Assembly: GCF_019175385.1 (NCBI RefSeq)
Contig: NC_083339.1
Span: forward strand, 82,014,120-82,078,119
Direction of reading: 5' to 3'
DNA: 64,000 bases
Origin: Lycium barbarum
Taxonomy: Eukaryota; Streptophyta; Magnoliopsida; Solanales; Solanaceae
Shown here: piece after piece, positions 25,817 to 36,293 of the stretch
Layout: the number at the start of each line of letters is the position of its first letter
How positions within the stretch are numbered: position 1 is the first letter of the stretch
Notes under the pieces: model-generated
Databases searched by the model: none
What the model saw: the letters and a program-made list of their open reading frames with translations, nothing else
What the model was told of the DNA's origin: nothing
Program-made: the position numbers and the translations under genes

Positions 25817-27367
25817 CTATAGATATGACAACCACAGACGTTTTATCGATTCGGGTCTCATCCCAGTTTTACTAGCAATCGGGGAAAATATATATATCAA
25901 TACATATTCATTTCGGAAGAAAGTTAATAATATACATGTAACTGCATCTGGTGGCGCCTCCTGATCCTGTCGGCTGGCCAACGCATACAAGCGGTTCGAA
26001 GGACCGCTGGAACTGGGAGCTCCGCCACGACCTCTGCCGCGGCCTGCTGGTGTCGGCACACCCTGCCCCGTAGGGCGCATGGCTACAGAAGGGAGAGACG
26101 AGCCAGAAACTGACCCAGTGGGCTGGGCTGAACCACCTGAACCTCCCCTATACGGGCACTCTCTCATAACATGGCCCTGACGGCCACAAGTAAAACAAGC
26201 ACCGGTGGCGTGACGACACTCTCCCAAATGGCGCCTACCACACTGGGGACACTGAGGCATAAGTGACCTAGTCTGGCTGAGCCCGCCACTTACCTGTGAA
26301 TCGGGAGCCCTAGAGCTCTGGCCAGCTCCTGAATATCTGACACTATCAAATCTCTCACCGGTAGGCCGTGGGGGCGCACTTTGCGCTGGCTGGGAATACT
26401 GCCTAACATACTGTTGAGGCTGTCCGCCTCGAGACTCCCCAGAGTATCCCATGGACCTGGCCCTCTTGGGCGGCCTCCTGTCTCGATCCCTACTAGGATA
26501 ATCAGCCCAGTGTCGGTCCTCCATACCCTGAGCATAGGCCTGTAGCCGGGCGATATCCATGTCTGTCTGCAATGCCACCGCCATGCAGCCATCAATCAAA
26601 TAGCGGTCTAACCCCATCACGTACCGGTGCATCCGGTCAGTCATATCTGCTACTATAGCAGGTGCATACCGGGGCAGAGAATCAAACTCCAAATTATACT
26701 CACGAACACTCCGACCCCTCTGCTGCAGATGCAAAAATTGATCAACCCGCGCCCGCCGTAACTCCGGTGGCAAAAAGTGGCGGGTGAAAGCAGCCACGAA
26801 CTCGTCCCAAGTAGCTGGGGAAGCACGCTCACCCCTGGATAGCTCCCAAGACTCATACCAGTGAGCGGCAACATCCCGTAGTCTATGCGAAGCCAACTCA
26901 ACAGACTCAGTCTCTGAAGCCCTGACCAAATCTAGTGAGCGCACCATCCCCCGAATAAAGTCATAGGGGTCCTCGTCGGGCTTAGACCCGAAAAACTCTG
27001 GAGGGCCATATAATAGAAACTCTCGAACCCTCAGGCTGTCGCGCCTGTCATCATCATCATCATCATCCCTCCGCCCGCGTCTGCGAGCCTGCCCCGCTAC
27101 CAACGTGGTCAATAACTGCACGGCCTCTCTCAGTGTCCTGTCCTCCGCCCCTGGCTGAGGAGCTGGAGGCTCGGGTGTGGGTACTCGGGCCCCTGGAGCT
27201 GCTGATGGACCTGCTCCAAGCTCCGCCGGTGGTGTAGCAGATCCCTCTGAGTGGGGTACAACCTCGGGAAAATCCTGAACACGAGCCCGGGTAACTCGCT
27301 GCGCCTGACTGGTCTCTCCGACCATCACCCTACCCTTCTGGGCAGCCATAGCTTTCTTCGGAGGCAT
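25817..27367 (-). CDS. gag: gag polyprotein of element D, truncated at protease
   Basis: 516 codons from the ATG at 27367 (MPPKKAMAAQKG); an in-frame ATG 18 bases upstream is less likely because A and D align at MP-KKA. Visible: Pro/Ala-rich region, Arg/Asp run near residues 95-108, gag domain about 118-255 (GPPEFFGSKPDEDP onward), Arg-rich stretch about 290-305, a CPQC cluster near 373, zinc knuckle CFTCGRQGHVMREC about 391-404, and an RG-rich linker about 440-450. Homology continues into the protease start (NRLYALASRQDQE) and is lost where the catalytic Asp should be; the last 25-30 residues are unrelated. It should form particles but cannot mature or copy its RNA alone. Confidence 0.9.
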   Translation of the reverse strand: MPPKKAMAAQKGRVMVGETSQAQRVTRARVQDFPEVVPHSEGSATPPAELGAGPSAAPGARVPTPEPPAPQPGAEDRTLREAVQLLTTLVAGQARRRGRRDDDDDDDRRDSLRVREFLLYGPPEFFGSKPDEDPYDFIRGMVRSLDLVRASETESVELASHRLRDVAAHWYESWELSRGERASPATWDEFVAAFTRHFLPPELRRARVDQFLHLQQRGRSVREYNLEFDSLPRYAPAIVADMTDRMHRYVMGLDRYLIDGCMAVALQTDMDIARLQAYAQGMEDRHWADYPSRDRDRRPPKRARSMGYSGESRGGQPQQYVRQYSQPAQSAPPRPTGERFDSVRYSGAGQSSRAPDSQVSGGLSQTRSLMPQCPQCGRRHLGECRHATGACFTCGRQGHVMRECPYRGGSGGSAQPTGSVSGSSLPSVAMRPTGQGVPTPAGRGRGRGGAPSSSGPSNRLYALASRQDQEAPPDAVTCILLTFFRNEYVLIYIFSPIASKTGMRPESIKRLWLSYL

Positions 27368-27571
27368 CACTGAAAAACACAACAACCGATCAGAACAGAA
27401 TCATCCTAATAGCACATCTCTATGGCACGATCTATGATCCAAAGAAAGGTAACACTCTAAATGTCTTGTAGCCTCCTGTTTATAGATGTGGTGCACAACA
27501 CACCGATAAACAAGACTCTACGAGACACGGCCTGTAGACATTCCGAGGACAAACCGCTCTGATACCACTTC
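27368..27571 (-). other. Element D leader with PBS and dimerisation-like hairpin
   Basis: PBS TGGTATCAGAGC at 27556-27567. Hairpin at 27485-27504 (GGTGTG, loop TTGTGCAC, CACATC). The remainder matches the leaders of A, B and C, including the GATCGTGC...ATAGAG words near gag. Confidence 0.87.
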
Positions 27572-30500
27572 TGTCACGACCCAACCCCGTGGGCCGTGAC
27601 TAGTGCCCGATATGGGCACCCGTACAAACTTACCAGCCGAATCATGCTTACACTTACATTTTTTTTTCGAACCTCGTGCGTACAAATTATAAACATATCC
27701 TTTAACCCGATACTTATAACATACACGTGACCCGATTATGTTAGCATAGTGCAGGGGAGAATCAAACAGAAACCAAGTACACATTTCAGAGCAAACATGA
27801 CCCGTAACCCACATACATGTCTACAGGCCCCTAATACAGACAACAAAATCATATGGCGAGACAGGGCCCCGCCGTACCCCAGAATAATCATAAACACAAT
27901 AATATGTACAACTGAAGGATCTGTACCAAAAAGGTGGGCTCCGGAACAAAGGAGCACTCCCAAAAGCCGACTGTGTACCTAGGCTGGCGGACCACCACAA
28001 TAAGCGTCTGTACCTGCGTGGCATGAAGCGCAGCCCCCGAAGAAAGGGGGTCAGTACGGAATATGTACTGAGTATGTAAAGCATGGAATACAGAAAATAG
28101 AAACATGACCCGAACAACGGTACCAAAACAAGTACGCTATCGAAAATACCAGAGCGCTTACGTTCCACACACAAGTCATCTATATACTCATATGTCGATG
28201 TCGGAGGCCAGAAGAAATACAATAAATACGTGAATCATCCTGTGTACCAAAAGCTTACCTACCAAACTCAGGGTGTGCATGACAGAATCGTATATTTTAT
28301 ATGTATATGTCAAATAGCATGCCCCGGCCCTTTGTGAGGGACGCGGTATATGGAATCATATATATTAACATCATATCTCAAATATTCATGTATCGTGCCC
28401 CGGCCCTTGATAAGGGACGCGGTGAAACATATATCAAATATGCCAATGTCATGTAACATATATGCAAGTAACGTACCCCGACCCTCAGCGAGGGGCGCGG
28501 TGAATCATATTTCATGTATGTCAATGTCATGTATCATGCATGCATGTAACGTGCCCCGGCCCTCTTTTGAGGGACGCGGTGAATGTGCTATCCTGGCCAC
28601 CACCCCGTCATCATATCATAATGTCATCATATCATAATGTCATCATATCATACGTAACATGCCCCGGCCCGCAAGTGAGAGGGACGCGGTGAATAATGCA
28701 GAGAGATACGCACGAGAACATGTCCTGGCCCGGGCTCAGTGAAATCCAAATCAACGCTTGCACGAACAGAGTAGTGCGAAACCACGTGCACACAATCAAG
28801 ACCCGAGATACAAACATACTCATATGCAAACACAATATCGATGTCTGGAGGTCCAGAAACAAGTTTCGGGTCGATCGGAACTAGTATACGAAAGATACGA
28901 GCGTTCGAAGTACGGAACGCTCCATAAATATTTCGGAAGTCAATCTTCACAAAACCGAAGTATTAGTCATATCAGCTATATTTCGGATGACGTATATAGC
29001 AAATTAAGTACAACTTAGATTCATACGCACACACACCACTACATATCAAGGTATTAATTATATCACTTGTTTTCTTTATTAACAACTAAGGAATATATCA
29101 AATAAGTCTTTAGGTATCGTGCCAACGTCATGTGTATGAAATCAAATAAACTTTCGAAATCATGTGTACGTATCGTAATATATCAAGCTTCGGTGAAACC
29201 ATCATTCGTGTTATCATTCTTCCAATTTTTTTTTTTAAAACATGCTTCACGAAAGTTGGGGACAATATGACTCATAACATTCTTTCCGACACAAATTCTT
29301 TATACTTATTTCGTTACTCGATCATGTCGTGAAATGGGTCATGTCAGGTATACTTCTATCATTTAGTAATCGGAACGATAGCCAAGAGTTTCCCTTAATT
29401 ATAGTACGGAATTAAGCCAAATAGAACAATAGGGGAAGATTCGGGAGTAGTGGGTCCACCTCGGATCAAGTCGAGGCGACGGACATGAATCATGGACATT
29501 AAGGGCTATAGAGTCATCCAAGGAAGTTTCGAGTCGACTTGATCACATTTACAAAAGTTTTGGACGTTTGATTTCCTTCCAACCAAAACGTGAGATTTAT
29601 AGTTCAATTAGATTGAATGAATAGTGCTCAAATTAAATTTCGGATTTCTATGAACAGAATTTCCCCCGAGGCTCAAGTATCGACCTAGACTTCCTAGGAC
29701 ATGCCAAAAGAAGAAATAGGGTAGCCTTACATACCTTTCTCGCGGCTTATGCTCGCGCAAAAATCAAATCCCGTTTCGCTCAAAATCTACAAATGGTCAA
29801 AGTTACCAATTAGGAATTGCAAGACTTTTAAGAATTCATTTAACTTCATATTTGTCTACCGAAATTTCGGCAGCACTTCCCCTATATATATAACACCCCC
29901 GAGGCTTAGCTCGGCTCACAACATCAACAACAACAAGCTAACAATACCAAACGACGTCGAGTTCACAACGAAATAGGTTCTAACATCAATGATCTTCTTT
30001 CTACATAAGATGCCAACTTTCATACAAACTTTACAATGTCAAACTAACATCAACATTATCATATTCATTTACCCATTCAAGATTATTCAAAGACATCCCA
30101 ACAATGTTCCAAACAATATAAATGAGTTCGAATGATTTGTCGCTTTCCATATTCCATCCGAAGCGTCTACGACCACGACGAACATACTAACTCACATCGT
30201 TTCCTTCCAAATTCACTAACAACAACATCAATTTACACCCTATGATCTTACTTTCACAATTATATAAAACTATATAAAATCGCATAATTTCCCATAATGA
30301 CATACAACCAATTTCAATGCCAATTCAACTCGTTAAATTATCATTTACGTCATACATACCACAGCGACGCAACTACTCAACTAAATGAACTTCATTTCGC
30401 CTCCCCTTCACTATGCATGGCTCACGGCCAAACACTACTTCACACACCTACACGGCTACATCCAAACACAACACAATTCCGAAATCTTCATGCAACTCTA

Positions 30501-31138
30501 ATCACTAACACATACATATCCATTTCATAGCATAAAAACATGAAAATCTCACCTTTTTCTTAAAGTTCCGACTTGCCGCAAACGTCGCTCTTACGCCGAA
30601 CTAATTGTATCACGTCGGAGAGCGTCTTGTATACATCATGAATACAAGAAGAACAGGATTTTTAAGTTGGAAACAAAGCTTGGAAAATTATTTTTCTCCT
30701 CCCCTTGATGCTCGGCCGAGAGCTCCTTCAATGGGGGTTCTTCAATTTTTGTTCTTTAATTGATTTTCTTGAACCTTCTAAAGATAAGCTTGCATATATA
30801 TAATATTTCCCCCTTTAATATTTTGTCACATGTAAATCACATGACTTCTTAATTCAAGATTTGGGCCATAAATTGGGCCATGGTCGGCCACCTTAGTGAG
30901 TTGGGCCTCAATTTCCTTTTATTTTTGTTGAGCCCAATTCATTAAAATTCTCGTTTAGTAATTCCCGAAACAAATTTCCAAAATCCCAAATTGGCCCTTG
31001 GCCATCCTCCATACTCCCGCACCAATATTTTCCATGAGTTGCACACACATATTGGCTAGAACCAAGATATGGCCTCATTTCTCACAAGTCAAGTTTATTT
31101 CAAATCTTTACGACTACGCAAACTTACGGGATATAACA
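27572..31138 (-). mobile_element. 5' LTR of element D (D2, 3567 bp)
   Basis: TGTCACGACCC at 27572 to GGGATATAACA at 31138, then duplication CCCGC. TATA at 30793-30803 gives a U3 of about 340 bp. First-exon-like box ends AAAAAG|GTGAGA (intron side 30552); second donor-like AAAG|GTATGTAAGG (29734); acceptor-like CCACGCAG|GTACAG (28014/28013) at the end of the triple hairpin 28011-28082. If used, these would remove about 1.7 kb of the leader. Confidence 0.94.
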
Positions 31139-31143
31139 CCCGC

Positions 31144-32343
31144 TTTACTTCATGTATTCGGTTTAGTGAAACCTTTTGTCTATCACAACATTAGTTGTCG
31201 GGACTCGGCTCTTGATCCATATGGGCACCAGACGAAAATCATACACACAAACATACACACATACAGATATATTTACTAATATCTTCCTGGCGAGCGTCTC
31301 TGACGGTTATTCGAATTTGCTCAATTTCCGAGCGGCATTGCGCTTTTTATTTTCGCCCATTTAGTCCGCATCAGTCTGCGCGACTTCTGTAAGGGCACTA
31401 GTTGCTCCACACATTCTCTTTTCCTTTAGGTTATCCCAAATTTCCATTTATACCTATCATACTTACACTTGTGAAAAATTTTGCATTACTTCCCAGGGGG
31501 GTCACCCATCCCAGAATTCCTCTGGCTTGAGCATGCTTAACCCCGAAACGTTCACGCATTTTGACGAGTTAGGGCTGATATAATTTCGTCGATTGCCCCG
31601 CACGGCCTTTGTCACATAATTTTAGGGTAGATCGGGGTTTTAGCAAATTTTCGGAAAATCCTCGTAGCGGGTCCCACCCCCGGCTAAGTCGTACAATTTC
31701 CGCGTTGCCCTTCTGAATCTTCGACATTCACTTTCATGCACGTATACATACGATTATAGACAGACCACAAATTTAAGTCTTCATCCCACGAATTCCGTCT
31801 CCAAACGATCAGTGGAATCTGATAAAATGTCGCCGTAAGGTGTTCTCCAGCCACCGACAGAAGAAAACTAAATTCCGACGAGTATCGCGGAACCTTTTTG
31901 TACTCAATCTACATATTTACCTCCATATCTCTGGAAACATTTGGGCAGAGGTTCCTCTGTTTTTCTTACTATCCAAAACCTGTACACCAGAAGTACCAAC
32001 CATGCCTCACAAGGCTAACACATATACACATACATATATATCATATCATGTCGTATCGCAGCCACACGGGGCTGATAACTTCAAATAAGAATTACAACGA
32101 CGTCGACACTTACCACACGTGCCCAACTCAAACGGCATCGGGGACACTTTCCTGTTTACTTTCAGCTGAGATTTCTAGATTCACACTGACGGTGGGGACA
32201 TCTCAGTCGCCCTTGCCTTTAATCACTAGGTCTCTAATCCTTTTTAAATTTCTGTCGTCATCATTGAATAACATTTTTCAGATATCATACACACATCGGA
32301 AATTCTAGAAAACTTACATACTCATAAATGATCAATCTCGAGT
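31144..32343 (-). mobile_element. Element C internal region, middle (noncoding)
   Basis: Continuation of C after the D insertion; 31139-31143 is the D target duplication. It holds the 5S rRNA-like segment (31489-31592) and a cassette with GTG|GTAAGT (donor G 32113) and TGTACAG|GTTTTGG (last intron base 31980), spanning 134 bases. GAGGAACCTCTGCCCAAAT follows. The cassette matches B at 9173-9302 and H/I at 49864-49977. No protein domain seen. Confidence 0.82.
31489..31592 (-). pseudogene. 5S rRNA-derived segment inside element C
   Basis: Minus-strand sequence aligning with the D copy and with plant 5S rRNA: TATATCAGCCCTAA, GTTAAGCATGCTCAAG (box A, one change from GCGTGC), GGATGGGTGACC followed by CCTGGGAAGT (box C). 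It is more diverged in the 5' half than the D copy but retains box C. Position and sense relative to the element match D. Confidence 0.8.
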
Positions 32344-32874
32344 CTAACCTGGGGAGCTGCCGTGGGAACTGTGTCCCTCATCATCATCATCTGTCTGGCC
32401 CCCATTCGCCTGGCCCCCACAATTACCGGCATCTGAATCGGAGGAGTATAGGTAGCCCGGCAATTCCTGGTTCACTGATGGCCAGGACAAAGGACTGGAG
32501 TAGGGCGTAACACTCTCTGGAGAAGCCTGTCTAACATAATGCTCCACTACAGGAGCTGCTGGCATGTCCTCGGGGACCTCCTCCTCCGGCATCCCAGAGG
32601 AATGCTCTAATGGCTCAGCATCGGGGCTATCCTCCTCCCTGGGGGTAAGAAACTCTGGAGGTATCGTCGCTGGGTCCTCCGAGGGGTCGGTATCATAACT
32701 ATCTTCCCTGGGATCCTCTGCTCTGGGGATCAGAAACTCTGGAGGAATTGTCTCTGGATCCTCCGAAGGGTCTGTCTCAATCGAGTAGCTGGGGATCTGC
32801 CTACTCGGTCCTGGTGATATCCTAGGGGCCTTCTTAGCACCCCCATCCCCCTCATCAGAAGCACTCCTCTTCAT
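32344..32874 (-). CDS. Acidic ORF of element C in the gag position, unknown function
   Basis: 176 codons starting at the first ATG after the leader, where A, D and J start gag, but with no gag domain and no zinc knuckle. The N-terminus is KR, ten residues, KK (MKRSASDEGDGGAKKAPR), the spacing of a bipartite nuclear localisation signal. Residues about 33-80 contain a tandem repeat with DPSEDPETIPPEFLIPR and DPSEDPATIPPEFLTPR. The C-terminus is rich in Ser, Gly, Gln and Asp, with QTDDDDEGHSSHGSS. The composition suggests a disordered acidic protein. The frame is intact while the LTR tips have mutated. I do not recognise a family; it may be element-encoded or captured host sequence. Confidence 0.6.
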   Translation of the reverse strand: MKRSASDEGDGGAKKAPRISPGPSRQIPSYSIETDPSEDPETIPPEFLIPRAEDPREDSYDTDPSEDPATIPPEFLTPREEDSPDAEPLEHSSGMPEEEVPEDMPAAPVVEHYVRQASPESVTPYSSPLSWPSVNQELPGYLYSSDSDAGNCGGQANGGQTDDDDEGHSSHGSSPG

Positions 32875-33160
32875 TCTTTATCAACCTACAATCACCTGCA
32901 GGAAGAGGGTCAGAAACATTTTCCCCAAATACTGACACTTCTGCTCTTTTGGAGCCTCGCTGTAGATACAGCAGTTCGTAGGGGAGAATCATCCTAATGG
33001 TACAGCTTTATCGCACGATCTAAGAATCCAAAGAAGGGTAACATCCTAGATGTCCTATAGCCTCTTGTATATAGATGTGGTGCACAACACACCGATAAAC
33101 AAGACTCTACTCGACACGGCCTGTAGACATACCGAGGACTAACCGCTCTGATACCACTTC
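32875..33160 (-). other. Element C leader with PBS and dimerisation-like hairpin
   Basis: PBS at 33145-33156 and hairpin at 33074-33093 (GTGCAC loop). The LTR-proximal 200 bases match A, B and D; the part next to the ORF (32880-32990) is specific to C. Confidence 0.85.
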
Positions 33161-36100
33161 TATCACGACCCAACCCCGTGGGCCGCGACTGGTATCCTAA
33201 CTGGATACCCATACGTACCTACTTAACAGAATTTCGTACCATACAGATTTTTTTCCAAACAGATGTGTACAGAATCAGGCCGATACAGATGCGGCGCGCG
33301 CGAACATATACATACCTGAACATACAGAAATTTACAGACAAGCCGATGAGGCTAACATACAGACGGAGTCAAAAAATCGTTCGTACTTACCTAAACAGAT
33401 GAAACCCGTAACCCACATATCTATCTACAAGCCTCTACAGACATACAGAATCATATGACGGGACAGGGCCCCGCCGTACCCAGAATTTCCATACATACAA
33501 AATATACGGAAAACAGAAGATATATACCAAAAGTGTACGCTCCGGATCAAAGGAGCTCTTCAGAACAGCAGAATCAGAACCCTACGCTGGCGGTGTATCA
33601 CCTGGTGCGTCTGTACCTGCGGGCATGTAGCGCAGCCCCCGAAGAACCGGGGGTCAGTACGAAAAATGTACCGAGTATGTAAAGCGGAAATATAACAAAC
33701 ACAATCATAGTCTGAATCAGGAGCACAGAAGTATAGCAAACGAAATCGAAATCTAACGAACAGACAGGGATATACCGGACAGAGTCGTAGTTCAGACAGA
33801 CAGACGGAAGGATATCGGACAAGATCATAGTCCGAACGAACAGACCGAATCATAATCCAATCAGACAGACAGAATCATAATAGGGCACAAGAACGTGGTC
33901 GCCACTCCTGCCTTTGGCGCCACAACATGTCATATTTCAGAAGATTTCATATCTTCAAACATCTCCGTCACATAACACATCATATCATAACCACGGTAAT
34001 CCCGGGGACAGATCACACACCGGGAAACCGGACACATCATACTTCGTAACATATACACGGTAACCGAGAATGACATGTACCACAGTACCCCGGAACCGAA
34101 CACATCATACTTCGGAATTCATACATGGGACCCGGCCCCCGACAAGGGACTCGGCGGCCCATCCGCACGATATAAACCGGCCCGGGATCCGGTGAAAGGA
34201 ATCATAGCACATGCACGAACTGATTAATGAGAGACCACATACATACAGATCATTATACAGACCCAATCAAATTGAGGAAGGCCATATGGCGAGTCGAATC
34301 AGAGTTTTCGGATAGTGTTCATAATACGGGCCTCTATCCTACTTGGGAAGGCACGACAGATTATTATCAGGATCAGATTCTCAGATGTCCAGAAATCATT
34401 TTGTAAGATTTACATAAAAATAGTCATTTCATAATCACAATAATAGTCCAGATGTTTTCTGAGAAAATCGGACAGAACCAAAGTAATTAAGGTTATACAG
34501 GAGGCATCGGGCCTTGTGGTCCCGCCTCGGACAAACTCGAGGCGACATATGTAAATTACTAATAATAGACCTTATGAGGTCATCCATAATCATTTGGAAG
34601 TGTTCCGACTCCATTTGGGAAGGTTTCGTGCAAAAGTTTACTTTGAAGGCATTTTATAAGAAAATGGTTTCAATTGTACTGAAGGAATTGGACCGGATTT
34701 CCATCTCGAATTCGGAGGAACGGAGTCGTACTTAAGGCTCGCGGCTGAGCCTATCACTTCTGGAACATGCCTAAGAATAAAGGGGAAGGCTTTACATACC
34801 TCGATAGCGCCTTACGCTCGCTTGGCGTCGACTCCAATTTCGTCCAAAATCTAGAAATGGTAAGGTTTACCATTTGTTAGTTTCAGACTCTTCAATAGTC
34901 CAACTTAACACATACTTACCTACCGAAATTTCGGCAGCATTTCCTCTGTATATAAGACATCCCCGAGACTTAGCTCGGCTCGATTCATTAACACAACAAC
35001 CCAGAAACAACATCAAAACAACAACAGACATTAAAACACACACTATGGCATCACTAGCCATCGTTTCGGCATAGCGAAACATCTTTCGTTTCAATCTTAC
35101 GTTTCCAACCCAAACTTGTTATTTTGATATTCATCACCCATCAAAGTCGTTACAACATACGTCGGAGGTATATCATACCATTTTCACAAGATATATATAA
35201 GATATGCAAAACATACAAACTTTCCATCAAAGCCACTACTTATCAAATTCTCTTAACCTTCAACATACAAGTTCATTACACATTTCCATCTTCCAAATTC
35301 ATCAACATTAATCATAATTTTCCTCTTGATACTTTCATTTCCATTTTTACACAAACCATAACAAAGTTGCATATTTTCCTACAACAACTTAATAACCAGT
35401 TTTCCATGACAATAAAGATTGTTACCTTTCCATTCACTTCACCATAACACGCTTAACACACTAACAAGAGTAAATTCATATTCCACCACCAATACAATAC
35501 CACACGGCCACATACAATATTCTCCAACTTCCATTAATTCATTCCACTTTCATTTCTAATACAATTTCCACCATACTACAACTAAATTACAACATGAATT
35601 CAAATCATCAAAGACATGTAATATAAGTATACTCACGGCCCAAACACAAGCACTTCCAACACACAAAATTTTCATACTTTTCATTCATTTCCACACACCA
35701 CAACATATATACATATATTTCATGGCATGAAAATGGTAAAATCCTTACCTTTTCTTCAAGTTGTCCACTTGCTACAAAGTTGTCCTCTTGCCAAACTAAT
35801 TGTACCAAGTTGTAGAGGACTTTGCACTTAGTAATATTCCCACAAGAATTTGATTTTTAAACCAAGGATTAGGCTCCAAAATTTTTCTTTCTTTTCTTTC
35901 TTTTCTCCTCTCTTACCCGAACTCCCCTCTTTCTTTTTCTTTGTTCTTGCTTTGTGGTTTTCTTGAATGTTCTTTGGATATGGATCATTATATAATATTA
36001 CTTAATTAACTTATGGACTTGGGCCATTTTTTCATGACATGGCCGGTTGGGCTCCCTTATTGGGCCTCATTTTATCATCATTTTTTTTAGTCCAAATTGT

Positions 36101-36288
36101 TGGCTACATATTGTAATCCATAAGGCAAATTTTCAAAATTCCAATTTTGCCCTTGGCCTCCTTTCGTAATTCCACACCATCATATTCATAGCCTACACAT
36201 TCATACCAAGTAAGGTCCAATTGTGGCCTTATTCATCACAAGTCAATTTATCTTGAATTTTCGAATAAGCAAAAATGTCGGATGCAAA
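33161..36288 (-). mobile_element. 5' LTR of element C (C2, 3128 bp)
   Basis: Starts TATCACGACCC (decayed TGTCACG) at 33161 and ends GTCGGATGCAAA at 36288, one base shorter than C1 at the tip, then duplication GATTA. Triple hairpin 33613-33685. It contains 34291-34538, absent from C1. TATA-like TATAATATTA at 35991. First-exon-like box 35757-35826. Confidence 0.91.
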
Positions 36289-36293
36289 GATTA

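Larger units (their letters stand above)
21402..31138 (-). mobile_element. Element D: complete gag-only gypsy element
   Basis: LTRs D1 (21402-24954) and D2 (27572-31138) and a 2617-bp internal region with PBS, gag, 5S rRNA-like segment and PPT. Target duplication CCCGC at 21397-21401 and 31139-31143. The LTRs differ only by scattered substitutions and small indels, so it is the youngest clear insertion of the C/D/E nest. With no RT, RNase H or integrase it must borrow Pol; gag is intact to the edge of protease. Confidence 0.95.
17653..36288 (-). mobile_element. Element C, non-autonomous gypsy element carrying nested element D
   Basis: LTRs C1 (17653-20522) and C2 (33161-36288) flank an internal region split by element D. 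Target duplication GATTA at 17648-17652 and 36289-36293. Internal sequence, sense order: PBS 33145-33156, leader, a 176-codon acidic ORF (32874-32344), an intron-like cassette (32113-31980), a 5S rRNA-like segment (31592-31489), D, a repeat-rich tract, PPT. There is no gag, RT or integrase. LTR tips have decayed (TGTCATGA in C1, TATCACG in C2). Confidence 0.93.
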
